Virus record (IMG/VR): IMGVR_UViG_3300022933_000005
Coordinates: 27,340-91,339 of that record
DNA: 64,000 nt
Direction: 5' to 3' (one strand)
Origin: a virus
Shown piece by piece: positions 19,396 to 28,717 of the stretch. A program made the position numbers and the translations under genes. The stretch's first letter is position 1. Each line of letters opens with the position of its first letter. The notes below the pieces were generated by a model. It saw only the letters and a program-made list of their open reading frames with translations, did not search any database and was not told where the DNA came from.

Positions 19396-22300
19396 TTATA
19401 AATCCGTATTTGGGATGTCGACTGTACGACCTGCTTCGTTCGTGGCTTTCCGTGTTCTGCTTTGAATTGCTTCTGTTTCTTTCAATATGAAAGTCGAAAT
19501 AGCTGCAGAAGAAAGCTTTTCAATCAATTCCGCAAACATCTCTGTTCGAGACCCCTTTTCCGCAGTTTGACGATCCAAAACATGCATTAAAGCATCGAGC
19601 ATCTCGTCAATCTCTGTCTGTGTGACAGTCAACGAACCAGCGTTAGTGCGCTTGTCGCCGGTTTTACCCGATTCTTGACGAGCCAATGTTCGTTTCAAGG
19701 TTCGGAGGGCATCAGCTGTTTGCTGATCTTTGTCTCGTGAAGCCATATCGATTTCTTTTTGAAGAGAATCTTCGATTTTTTTAAACCATGTGGCTTCGCC
19801 CGTAATCTGAGCACGACCTTCGCGCTCTGATCGCATGCCTCGGTTGCCCGTACTGGTTTCATTATTTTGGTTGAGGTTGAGTCTGCGTGATGGAGCTGAA
19901 TACTGTGGTCGAGGATTGCCTCTACTGGGTTTAGCTCCAAGCTCTCGCAATTGGCGTTCCAGACGATCCATTTCTTCTTTGTCACCAGTTGCTCGCGCGT
20001 TACTCCAAAGGTTGCGAAGATCTCCGATCTTTTCTTCTCTGGATGTATGAGCTTGCGAACGCAAACCTTGTCGTCGTCTGGCATCTACATACTCTCGCGT
20101 TGATGTACCCGACAGCTTGCTGCTGTTTTGTCGAATGGATCGTAAACCGCTTGGAGAAAATAGTTCGAGGTTGTTGAGTTCCATAATGTCTAGGTCGTCG
20201 CTACCCCCACCCAGAGTTCGAATTTGAGGGGTGTCTCCTTCGGAAATAAATCGATCACCCTCATAGTCGGAAAGAAGATCTTCAATATGACTCTTACGAC
20301 TTAGCGCGGCAGCACGCAATTCGCCTTCAACCGGCGACAGTTCGCCAGACTCTCTGCTGAGATAACTCTCGAACAATCCATCAAGAGCACGCAATTGGGA
20401 ATGGGTCAAATCATCCGACCCTGAAACTATGTCTAAAGCTTCAGACCAAATGTCTGCGTGTTCACTTCGAACTACATCCCCACTGTTGGTCGCTCTACTG
20501 TCAGCATTAGCAAACGATGACTCTAAGTTATTAAGAACTTTTTTACGTTCTGTTTTAGCTGTTTGTGCCGTTGTTCGTTGGGGCTCTCTATCTTCGGTTT
20601 CACGCTTGCGAACACTAGCTGGGAGTATGACTCCGCCTCTTCGAGCGCGTCGCTCCGCTATCGTTTCAAAGCGACCCTCTGAACGGTCTCTGCGAAGCTC
20701 TCTTTTTTCTATAATCTTGTCTAATTCATTGTAGATACGGTCATAGTCAATTTGCCTCATCCCGCTCTTACTTGGAGTCATTTCCGCACTGAGGAGAGCG
20801 AACTTATCTTCAGTACTCAAATCGTCCCAATCGTCGGGCTTAACTTCTTCAAACTTCTTACCTTTAAAGCGTTCTTGTGAATCTTCCATTACATGCCCCA
20901 TGGGGCGACCGCGAGTCTCTGGTTTAGCTTCGTCGGCAGTTGCCCTTTGTGGGATTTTCTGCTCCGACCTCAAGCCACGACGCGCAGGGTCGAGACTGGT
21001 GCCAGTGGTTGCTTCATCCCATCGGGACAAAAGATCATTCGACTGTCGCCGCTCCGCCGCTTGACCTGCCTCGCGACGAGCTTCGGAACGTCGTGCGATT
21101 CTCTCAACTCGACGTTGTCCTAGACGACTAAGCGCAGCATCATCCATTGCGTTCCAGCGGTCGATATCCGCCCGATCCTCTGGCCTCACATCTCTGATAT
21201 CAGGAATGATGTCCTCGCCGGTAGGTTCGTCAAATAGGGCGTCGGTATCCCCCGGGAAAGCTCGAAGTGACTGAGATCCACTGCGAGATTGTCTTCTCGT
21301 GCGGCCACCTCTACTCATATTGGGTCCACCCATGTCGGCCCTACGGGCACCCCTTAACGTTTCGACAACCGGCTCACCAGCGAGTTGGGGCAGATCTACT
21401 CGCGAACGCCCCTGTTTGGTGGCGTGTGTGTATTGGCCTTCCATGATTGCCCACCGTCGGGGTGAAGCAGAGCCGTGTTCTTTTAAGTCTGCGAACATCA
21501 AATAGTCGCGACCGGGCAAATAAAGACCCCGACGTTCACCCTCTGGAGCACCTATAGCTTCCATCATTTTTGCCTGATTGGCTGGAGTTATGTCAGGATG
21601 AGCACCATTGTTGATTCTCTTATTCCCGAATCCTCTGTATTTATTGTCTGGCAGGTCGAGTTGCGACGACCTAAATTTTTGGGTTGGTGAAAGTGCAGCG
21701 AATTCGAGTATGTCGCGACCTGTTTTGGGATGCATTCGACTTTGGGTAGGCGGCGAAACTTTCTCCCACGCATGGGTGAAGTCGTGATATTGCCCTCTAG
21801 GGATTTTTACTACCCCATCTTTGTTGGCAGCAAGTTTCTGATCATATTTTGCTAAAACACCATTTACTTTGCTGTCTTTGCTTTTGCCAATCAGTGCTTT
21901 TATATGGGAACGAAGTGAATCGATCTCATCTGGCGTTAGCTCAAGTTCAACACCCTTAGATTCGACGGGCAAACGAACAAAACTTTTACGTCCACCTTCC
22001 CAACTATGAATTGCCGCAGAAATCAAATGCTTTCTTCGTTCTGAATCCAACTGCATGAAACGTTGTTTCATCTCAGCATATTCAGCGTCGAATCGTCCCA
22101 CCTCGTCCATCTGGGCCTCTAGAACATCTAGTTTTTTATCCAGATCTTCAATTCGGTCTTTACGTTCCTTAACCGACATATTTCTAATAGCTTGTGATGG
22201 AAGCTGCGCCTTCAGTGCGTCCCATTCAATATTTTCTGTTCGGGTACCGGGTCCTCGCGGATTTACTGCGGCTGGACCTGCTCCAGTGCGTGCAGTAGCT

Positions 22301-24531
22301 CCTCGGCCCCCGCGTATCGGCGTTCCCTCTCTCGGCCCGGTAGGTTTGCGAGTACCATATTTATAAGTGTTGGATCGCACACTGCCCGCTCGTTCATCTT
22401 CAGCAATCTGGCTAAATACTTCGTTCGTATATTCTTCATGTGAGGGCAGGCCCAACATTTCGTTGAGGTCATCACTTCTTGCGTACTTCAACGTGGAGTC
22501 GTCGCCGGGCACATAGCCCTCTGGCTCATCAGCCCCACCGTGATACATGGGTATTTGTCGAGAACGGTCTTTGAGCATCTCTTGCACATTCTCTGATGCA
22601 TCTAACGTCTCGCCCACCTTTTTGAGCTCTTCGTTTCCATACCGATGCAAAGGCTCTCCGGGACCAGTTGGTCCTTCCGAATCAGCGTATTTCTCTTTTC
22701 TAAACCACTCCGTTCTTCGCCCGAGGCCAAAACCGTCAAATGGAACCCAATTGCCGTGGCTACCACCTTCACCCGATTCGAGAGCGTCGGCATCTCGAAG
22801 AACGTCACCTGTACCGGAACGCATATAGAACGGCTGGGTAGTTCCGTCAGCTAATTCGACAAGAAGTATCGGGCGTTTGTTTAGTTCAGTATCAGTGTGC
22901 ATCAAGAGGGTTTCACTGATCTGAAAATCTCCCTCTCTGAGCGTCGGCGTGAGGCGATGGTCCCTAGTCTCTGAGCGCATGCCAGCGGCACGCTCCACCC
23001 TGCGATTCTGGACAGTTCGTTTACCCGGACGAGTTCGATTCGGATTACGACGAGGCTTCCGTGCCTCTCTGACGTGGGCACTGTCATCTGGGTAATCAGG
23101 GGGTTTGATTCTGGTTTTTGGTTCGCCGGGCCAGTTTGTGTTGATACCGGGAATAGATGGACGCTGGAAAGGCGTACCTTCTTGAACTATTCCGTCGCCA
23201 TCACCATCCCAAGCTTTTGGGTCGAACGCTGCGGTGAGGGCTCTCCCAGCCCTACGGCCTTTTCCCAAGCCACCACCTCGCCCCAGTCTTCCACCTAGGG
23301 CCTTCACAGCCGTATCTGCTGCGTCCTCAAATCCGGACGGATAATCACTACACAACAGCCCATCGACACTAGGGGTCACTGTGACTCTGTAATAATCGAA
23401 AATTGGTTGAAGCATGTCTTTGAACTCAAACATGTTGTCCAATGTGCAGGAAATAAGATAATCAGATTTAGCTTCTTCTGTTGTTTCTTTTCCCTGAATT
23501 GGGCTGACATGATGATTCGGCTTATGGCTCATTGGGCCGATGGGCGGCATGTTCGGTTGAACCGGGGAATAAACCGTTTGTGGTTTAACTCGTGCTGGTT
23601 TGCCAAACATGTATCTGCCGTCGCTGGCCTTGTGGTATCCCATTCGATACATGCGGTTAGTCCCATCCACCATCTTGCGGAGGAACACCACCATGTTCTC
23701 GGTGGCCTCAACGATCTTGATCGGTACCTTTGTTCGTGAGTGAATTTCTTGAGCCAGTTCCATGCGAGCTTCCATGTCAATGGGACCAGCCTCACCACGA
23801 GACCAAATGTCTCTATCGGCGTGGTGGGAATCGCTATCTGGTTTCTTAGGCATTGGAATAACGATCATTTGCATGGGAACTCGTCCCATCATCTGACCCT
23901 TTTCGAAAATGAAAGCTTCCTCTTCTTCTGCCTGAATATCTGGTTCTGAAGCAATGTGGTTCTTTGTCCCACATTCACAACCACCAATTCCACAGGCACC
24001 GTATTCTCCGTCCTTGACAGAAATCGTGCCTGTCAGTTGGTTGGCACCATGCAGCACAGGGCTTACTTCATAAAGTTCAACCTCTTTGAGCAAGTTGGCC
24101 TGCTTGACCGGATCGAAAGTGGCTTGAAGGGTCTTATAGCCGATTGACCATTCCTGTTCTTCTCCGAAGAAGGCGACGTTAGCGAATGCCTCTCGCCCTT
24201 TTTCTGCACCCAGATTGAACTGGACTTTTGCAAACAAACCGCCGATTCCAGCACTCTTCATTTTTTCTGGAAGTCGTGGGTCCGAGTTAGCGACTTCGTA
24301 GATCTCTAAAACTTTTCCAATGGGGTCGTTCCAGCTATGTCCCCAAACCACTCTGGGCTTTCTTCTTTTTAGGCTCTCATTGAAGGCGCCGGGAAGAACG
24401 ATGTCGCCAACACTGTCTTTGTTGCCTATGCCAGAAACAAAACATTCGACAATCCCTTGGGCATTGTCAACACTGATCTGAGCGCCGTTTCGGGCTTTAA
24501 ATTGAATGTCATCAAGCAGTTCGTTTGGCAT
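19396..24531 (-). CDS. Prohead protease (S78-like) with giant C-terminal extension
   Basis: 1711 residues from the ATG at 24531, which has GGAGG 7 nt upstream. Residues 1-170 match the HK97-type prohead maturation protease: GIVECFVSGIGNKDSVGDIV, a His in VVWGHSW (65) and a Ser in EWSIGYKT (129), then YEVSPVLHGAN. Usual family members are about 200-400 residues, so over 1300 residues are extra. The extension holds a Cys/Gly patch (180-189), a Gly/Arg linker (412-430), the acidic cassette (436-466), G-[M/L]-R-S at 517, 1186, 1462, 1489 and 1565, and long charged helices. It lies between the portal and the acidic Cys-rich gene, as maturation proteases do. The fusion suggests the protease is made with its own substrates or cargo. 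Confidence 0.85.
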   Translation of the reverse strand: MPNELLDDIQFKARNGAQISVDNAQGIVECFVSGIGNKDSVGDIVLPGAFNESLKRRKPRVVWGHSWNDPIGKVLEIYEVANSDPRLPEKMKSAGIGGLFAKVQFNLGAEKGREAFANVAFFGEEQEWSIGYKTLQATFDPVKQANLLKEVELYEVSPVLHGANQLTGTISVKDGEYGACGIGGCECGTKNHIASEPDIQAEEEEAFIFEKGQMMGRVPMQMIVIPMPKKPDSDSHHADRDIWSRGEAGPIDMEARMELAQEIHSRTKVPIKIVEATENMVVFLRKMVDGTNRMYRMGYHKASDGRYMFGKPARVKPQTVYSPVQPNMPPIGPMSHKPNHHVSPIQGKETTEEAKSDYLISCTLDNMFEFKDMLQPIFDYYRVTVTPSVDGLLCSDYPSGFEDAADTAVKALGGRLGRGGGLGKGRRAGRALTAAFDPKAWDGDGDGIVQEGTPFQRPSIPGINTNWPGEPKTRIKPPDYPDDSAHVREARKPRRNPNRTRPGKRTVQNRRVERAAGMRSETRDHRLTPTLREGDFQISETLLMHTDTELNKRPILLVELADGTTQPFYMRSGTGDVLRDADALESGEGGSHGNWVPFDGFGLGRRTEWFRKEKYADSEGPTGPGEPLHRYGNEELKKVGETLDASENVQEMLKDRSRQIPMYHGGADEPEGYVPGDDSTLKYARSDDLNEMLGLPSHEEYTNEVFSQIAEDERAGSVRSNTYKYGTRKPTGPREGTPIRGGRGATARTGAGPAAVNPRGPGTRTENIEWDALKAQLPSQAIRNMSVKERKDRIEDLDKKLDVLEAQMDEVGRFDAEYAEMKQRFMQLDSERRKHLISAAIHSWEGGRKSFVRLPVESKGVELELTPDEIDSLRSHIKALIGKSKDSKVNGVLAKYDQKLAANKDGVVKIPRGQYHDFTHAWEKVSPPTQSRMHPKTGRDILEFAALSPTQKFRSSQLDLPDNKYRGFGNKRINNGAHPDITPANQAKMMEAIGAPEGERRGLYLPGRDYLMFADLKEHGSASPRRWAIMEGQYTHATKQGRSRVDLPQLAGEPVVETLRGARRADMGGPNMSRGGRTRRQSRSGSQSLRAFPGDTDALFDEPTGEDIIPDIRDVRPEDRADIDRWNAMDDAALSRLGQRRVERIARRSEARREAGQAAERRQSNDLLSRWDEATTGTSLDPARRGLRSEQKIPQRATADEAKPETRGRPMGHVMEDSQERFKGKKFEEVKPDDWDDLSTEDKFALLSAEMTPSKSGMRQIDYDRIYNELDKIIEKRELRRDRSEGRFETIAERRARRGGVILPASVRKRETEDREPQRTTAQTAKTERKKVLNNLESSFANADSRATNSGDVVRSEHADIWSEALDIVSGSDDLTHSQLRALDGLFESYLSRESGELSPVEGELRAAALSRKSHIEDLLSDYEGDRFISEGDTPQIRTLGGGSDDLDIMELNNLELFSPSGLRSIRQNSSKLSGTSTREYVDARRRQGLRSQAHTSREEKIGDLRNLWSNARATGDKEEMDRLERQLRELGAKPSRGNPRPQYSAPSRRLNLNQNNETSTGNRGMRSEREGRAQITGEATWFKKIEDSLQKEIDMASRDKDQQTADALRTLKRTLARQESGKTGDKRTNAGSLTVTQTEIDEMLDALMHVLDRQTAEKGSRTEMFAELIEKLSSAAISTFILKETEAIQSRTRKATNEAGRTVDIPNTDL

Positions 24532-24629
24532 ATTGAAACCTCCGTCAATACATAATAAGCGACAGAAAGCTTCTACCGTGTAAGTAACAAGCATAAGAAC
24601 TGCAGTTTCCGTAAACTATTTTACGGAAA

Positions 24630-26630
24630 TTAACTGATTGGGAAAACCCAAGCCCTTCGAGCCTCATCCTCAGCCAAAGCCGCTGGTGCTTTTGCAAGAA
24701 GGCTGGCAAATACGCTGACTAGCTCACCCTTAACCGCCGCATGACGGCGATCTTCGTCCTGTAATGTCATACAGGTGGTGATCTTTTGATTAATAATCTG
24801 CTCTGTATCTAAATTAATTGATTTAATACGATCCATTTGAGCATTCAGTTGAACCTGAACATCTTCTCCAGATGGCGGTTCGTACTCATCAGATTCATTG
24901 GACTGCTTTTCTTGAGAGTCTTTAATAATTGAGTTCAAAACGGGTCGGATGTCTTCATCCATCTGTCGATCCCATGTACCGAGAGTCATAATATTTTTGA
25001 TATCCAAGGTGCCTTCGGTTAGAAGCGTGCGCGCTTTTCGTCCAGCAGCTTTTTCTAAAATAACTCGTTGCTGTCTCTCGAACAGACGTTCGAAGCTGCG
25101 GTCGAGAATGCCCGTCCAACGCTCGTAGTCCACACCCAGATCGTCCTCTTTGGTCTCAATGTCGAATGGTTCACCCGAGAGTTGTCCCATATTGGGAGCA
25201 GCTTCGGCAGGTGGTCCAGCAGCCGGTGGGCTTTCTTGTTCTTGAGCCAAAGAACCTTGCATGGTGTTCGGGTCAAGGGGTTGTTCACCCGGTTGCGGAC
25301 CTTCCGCTCCCGGCGTTGGCATCCCGGGCTGAGGTGGCATCATGCCCGGTTGCCCGCCCATCATTGCGTTGGGCTGCTCCATTTCCTTCTCAGTATTTGC
25401 GACAGGCGTCAAATTCGGGTTCATAAGTAATGAATCTGCAAGGTCAGATTTAACTGTCTCTTTGCCTGTCATGTCACGATATTCGTTGATGCTTATCAAC
25501 CCGTTCTGGAGTTCATCCATCAAGTAACGATCGCGTTCTTGTTTATAAATAATTAGGTTGGGAACCGTTGAGGTGTCGAAGTCGATGTAATGAATAGGGT
25601 CAATTTCATCCAAGGCACGAGCTATTGGTTCGAGGTGGGGGAGCATTGTCTCCATCCAGAAAACACGAATCTCTTCTCCCGCGTTACTGAACGTTCTTCC
25701 CGAAGCGTTACCTATAACGGTCTCAGGAACTCCGAAGGCAGCAAAGATTTCTTCTTTGGTGATGGTTCTCATTTGGATGTAGGCAGCATCGCGAGGACTC
25801 GATGAGGTATCGACAAAATCAACCCCGTCATCTGCTGCTACTACGGTGGTTGAACCAACGCGACCGAGATTGCCCCTAAATCGTGATCTCAATTCGTTCT
25901 TGTCGTCATCGTCGATTTCGCCACGGAGAACCAATAGGCCCCCGGGTCGGCCATCGTTAAGAAGGAAGTTGCGGTTGTATAGCTTCGCAAGGTTTTCGAT
26001 TTCTATAGCAACGCCCGCAGACTCCATCGGGGTCATCGACAGGTAGGGATCTAAGGGGTGTGGTCTCCGAACCCAAACAACATCTTCTGGCTTAAGACGT
26101 ACTTTCTTTCCGTCGGGCATGGCGACTTCATAACCAGACACAAATGTTTTTGGATGAGGCACTGGTGCGGTGTGTTGAGGGGGAAGCAAATTAAGCCCAA
26201 TAATTCTTCCGTCTCTAGAACGCACTTTCTCTATAAAGGCACCACGGCTACTCATCAGCAGTTGGGCTGAAAGCCGATATCTGAATATAAATGAATTTTC
26301 ACCAATATTAGATTTAGTATTCAAGATATCTAATATTGTGCTTTCCCTCATGACGGAAGAGCTTGTAACTAGTTTTCCATCTGGAGCATTGCCCTCACGA
26401 AGAATAACCGGAAGGCGTGCTTGGTTACCAGCGATCACATCCACACAGCGGGCCACCCATGTGACCTTCTGCATGCCTTCTCGGTACGCCCGTTCAATAT
26501 CCCAAGGGTCGAAGTAAGGTTGCCCAGCAAGTGTCGGGTTTGTGGCTATGGGCGCGCCGGGTCCCACAGCGGCATGTTTCCGCTGTTCTGATCCGTCAAT
26601 AGATTTGTTATTAGTAGAGTTCCACGCCAT
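24630..26630 (-). CDS. Portal protein
   Basis: 666 residues. The N-terminal ~400 residues have the HK97/SPP1-type portal pattern: WVARCVDVIAGNQARLPVIL, LLMSSRGAFIEKV, LPPQHTAPVP, LKPEDVVWVRRPHPLDPY, a G-x-P/N-A-G-E-E-I-R-V-F-W region and LPHLEPIARALDE. About residues 415-480 are a disordered Pro/Gln/Gly/Met-rich stretch, followed by a helical C-terminal domain that could reach into the head. The portal forms the dodecameric DNA entry ring at one capsid vertex and binds the terminase motor. Here it is transcribed divergently from terminase, separated only by a small membrane protein gene and the divergent promoter region. Confidence 0.93.
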   Translation of the reverse strand: MAWNSTNNKSIDGSEQRKHAAVGPGAPIATNPTLAGQPYFDPWDIERAYREGMQKVTWVARCVDVIAGNQARLPVILREGNAPDGKLVTSSSVMRESTILDILNTKSNIGENSFIFRYRLSAQLLMSSRGAFIEKVRSRDGRIIGLNLLPPQHTAPVPHPKTFVSGYEVAMPDGKKVRLKPEDVVWVRRPHPLDPYLSMTPMESAGVAIEIENLAKLYNRNFLLNDGRPGGLLVLRGEIDDDDKNELRSRFRGNLGRVGSTTVVAADDGVDFVDTSSSPRDAAYIQMRTITKEEIFAAFGVPETVIGNASGRTFSNAGEEIRVFWMETMLPHLEPIARALDEIDPIHYIDFDTSTVPNLIIYKQERDRYLMDELQNGLISINEYRDMTGKETVKSDLADSLLMNPNLTPVANTEKEMEQPNAMMGGQPGMMPPQPGMPTPGAEGPQPGEQPLDPNTMQGSLAQEQESPPAAGPPAEAAPNMGQLSGEPFDIETKEDDLGVDYERWTGILDRSFERLFERQQRVILEKAAGRKARTLLTEGTLDIKNIMTLGTWDRQMDEDIRPVLNSIIKDSQEKQSNESDEYEPPSGEDVQVQLNAQMDRIKSINLDTEQIINQKITTCMTLQDEDRRHAAVKGELVSVFASLLAKAPAALAEDEARRAWVFPIS

Positions 26631-26632
26631 CG

Positions 26633-26809
26633 TTACTCAAGACCCAGTAGAAATCCGAATATGCCACAAGCTAGACCCCCAACTATAAGGCCCAACGGCG
26701 GATATACCATCGCTGCACCGATGCCTGTAAGTATGATAAATGATACCATTAGAGCGTTTGCTATTATTCCCCGCTCTTGCAGGCTTTGTATTTTCATCCA
26801 AATATTCAT
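26633..26809 (-). CDS. Small two-helix membrane protein, first gene of the head operon
   Basis: 58 residues from an ATG at 26809 preceded by AGAGGG; an upstream TTG at 26830 would add 7 residues but lacks a good ribosome site. Two hydrophobic segments (ALMVSFIILTGIGAAMVY and LGLIVGGLACGIFGFLLGL) with a short Pro turn make a membrane hairpin. It ends 2 nt before the portal start. Such a protein could be holin-like or a membrane-targeting factor; no family is recognised. Confidence 0.6.
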   Translation of the reverse strand: MNIWMKIQSLQERGIIANALMVSFIILTGIGAAMVYPPLGLIVGGLACGIFGFLLGLE

Positions 26810-26849
26810 GTGCCCTCTTACAATAGTCAAGAACAGGCTGCACTTTGTC

Positions 26850-26867
26850 GCCTATTCTAGAATAGGC
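26850..26867. promoter_or_regulatory. Perfect 18-bp palindrome in the divergent intergenic region, candidate operator
   Basis: GCCTATTCTAGAATAGGC is exactly self-complementary and sits 20 bp upstream of the terminase start and about 41 bp from the first codon of the minus-strand head operon. It has no spacer, so it is a poor RNA hairpin but a good site for a dimeric DNA-binding protein. Promoter elements cannot be assigned with confidence. Control of both divergent operons is an inference. Confidence 0.55.
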
Positions 26868-26887
26868 TAAGACTGTGAGGTGATGGA

Positions 26888-28195
26888 GTGACTACGGATT
26901 GGAATAAGGTACTCGATTACCTAGAGCCGCGCGAATCACCTCACTGCCCAGAGGACGCGTCTCTTACCCAAAAAGTTTTCTTACGCACTTATTCGTTGGA
27001 AGCTCTCTTCGGTGGTGCGGCGGGTGGCGGAAAAAGTTCCGCCCTCTTGATGGCAGCACTTCAATATGTTGACGTGCCACAGTATTCGGCCATCCTGTTT
27101 CGTCGCACCTACGCCGACCTTGCTCTGCCGGGAGCGATCATGGATCGTTTCCAAATGTGGACAGGTCCGGAAGAAGATGTGAAGTGGAACGCCAATACCT
27201 ACACGGCAACTTTTCCCTCTGGTGCCCGAATCTCATTTGGTTACCTAAATAACAGTCAGGATTATTTGCGATACAAGGGTGCGGAGTTCCAGTTCATCGG
27301 GATGGACGAGGTCACCGAAATCCGGGAAGCCGACTACCGATACCTATTCTCTCGCTTGCGTCGTCCGGCATCGGGTCCACTCTCAAAGGTTCCTCTACGG
27401 ATGAGGTGTGCCTCCAACCCCGCGCCTAACTGGGTTAGACAGCGTTTCATTATCGAGGGTCAAAATGAGGGACGAATTTTCGTTCCTAGTTTTTTGGACG
27501 ACAACCCGGGCATTGACGCTGATTCGTATCGACAATCGCTGCAAGCTCTGGACCCCGTGGAACGCAGGCGACTCGAAGAAGGCGACTGGTGGTCTACCAC
27601 TTTAGGTTCTCTGTTCGATAGGGAATCAGTTGTCCTGTTGGATCAGAACGAAATCCCAGAGCTGACCTCAATGGCAAAGGCCGTGCGTTTTTGGGACTTG
27701 GCTGCTACTGAACCGTCCTCAACCAACCCTGATCCAGACTGGACAGTCGGAACCCTCATGATGTTCGACCAAGGAATTGCTTACATTTTGGATGTGAAAC
27801 GTGCAAGGGTCAAAGGGGAAAAAGTGGAGCAACTAATCGCCCAAACCGCTTACGAAGATGGGCATGGGGTTCCAATCAGGATGGAACAAGAACCGGGCTC
27901 CTCTGGAAAAGCCCTTGTAGATCAGTACGCTCGCTACATCGTGCCCGGCTACGATTTCATTGGCATGCGTGCCACCGGAGACAAGGTCACTCGTGCCCGT
28001 CCATTTGCTGCCGCCCTTGCTAACGGCAACGTCAGGGCGGTGCGTGGGCCATGGTTAACCGACTGGCTTGACGAATTATCCAGTTTCCCCGAAGCCTGCA
28101 ATCACGACGATCAGGTGGACTCGGCCACGGGAGCTTTCACACACTTAGCCGGATTGGGGTTGCCTCAGCGCAAACGAGTTGCTATCGTTGTCTGA
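26888..28195 (+). CDS. terL: Terminase large subunit
   Basis: 435 residues from a GTG start with AGGTGATGGA in front. The ATPase domain has Walker A GGAAGGGKS (42-50) and Walker B FQFIGMDE (D140, E141). The C-terminal nuclease domain has the first catalytic Asp in VRFWDLA (D270) and the last acidic motif HDDQVDSATG. The protein cuts the concatemer and pumps DNA through the portal. No small terminase subunit is recognisable beside it. The gene heads the plus-strand cluster and is divergent from the portal, an unusual split of the packaging genes. Confidence 0.95.
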   Translation: MTTDWNKVLDYLEPRESPHCPEDASLTQKVFLRTYSLEALFGGAAGGGKSSALLMAALQYVDVPQYSAILFRRTYADLALPGAIMDRFQMWTGPEEDVKWNANTYTATFPSGARISFGYLNNSQDYLRYKGAEFQFIGMDEVTEIREADYRYLFSRLRRPASGPLSKVPLRMRCASNPAPNWVRQRFIIEGQNEGRIFVPSFLDDNPGIDADSYRQSLQALDPVERRRLEEGDWWSTTLGSLFDRESVVLLDQNEIPELTSMAKAVRFWDLAATEPSSTNPDPDWTVGTLMMFDQGIAYILDVKRARVKGEKVEQLIAQTAYEDGHGVPIRMEQEPGSSGKALVDQYARYIVPGYDFIGMRATGDKVTRARPFAAALANGNVRAVRGPWLTDWLDELSSFPEACNHDDQVDSATGAFTHLAGLGLPQRKRVAIVV

Positions 28196-28228
28196 GTAAT
28201 ACAGAAACCCCTACTAACCGGAGTTGCT

Positions 28229-28717
28229 ATGAATTTGGAGAATATTAGAACCCTCCGCCTGCTTCTCTCACAGCTCGATGAACGAGTTGGCGAGATAGAC
28301 AGAGAAACCCAAGATGTGGCCAACTTGGTCTTAGAGTTGAATCTGGCCAAGGTCGAACTTGGGATTATTTACGACCAAGTCTCAGGGTTGCTGGGCGACC
28401 TCATGATCAATGATCCACTTATCGAGTTGCGTGACGGCGCTCAGGTGGAACGCAAGATGGGGTCCACCCGAAAGGGCTGGAACCACAAAGACCTTGCCAA
28501 CGTGGTCATGGACCGAATCCAGCAGTCCTCAGTTGACATGGATACCGGTGAAGTGGTGGCCACCCCAAAGGACATGGCCATCCAAATGCTTGACTACCTT
28601 GCTCCTTCTTACTGGAGGGTGGGCAAATTGAGCGAGATTGGCCTTAACGCTGATCTCTACTGCGAGCCGTCTGAACCAAAGACGAGCGTCATTGTCAGGA
28701 GGGGTGAAGCCCGATGA
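28229..28717 (+). CDS. Hypothetical protein next to Rad52-like gene
   Basis: 162 residues, ATG with GGAG upstream. The N-terminus (1-60) is a heptad-like helix suited to a coiled coil. The C-terminal half contains STRKGWNHKDLANVVMDRI and a short Trp/Tyr segment, with no catalytic motif I can identify. It overlaps the Rad52-like gene by 4 nt (ATGA), so the two are probably co-translated. A role in recombination or replication is suggested only by context. Confidence 0.8.
   Translation: MNLENIRTLRLLLSQLDERVGEIDRETQDVANLVLELNLAKVELGIIYDQVSGLLGDLMINDPLIELRDGAQVERKMGSTRKGWNHKDLANVVMDRIQQSSVDMDTGEVVATPKDMAIQMLDYLAPSYWRVGKLSEIGLNADLYCEPSEPKTSVIVRRGEAR

Noticed and set aside
24533-24594. Longer N-terminus of the prohead protease from an upstream start
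   Set aside because: The extra 21 residues have no ribosome site, while the ATG at 24531 has GGAGG at good spacing and begins the family-like sequence.
28196-28228. Small terminase subunit near terL
   Set aside because: The gap is too short and neither neighbour resembles a small subunit; none can be supported in the window.
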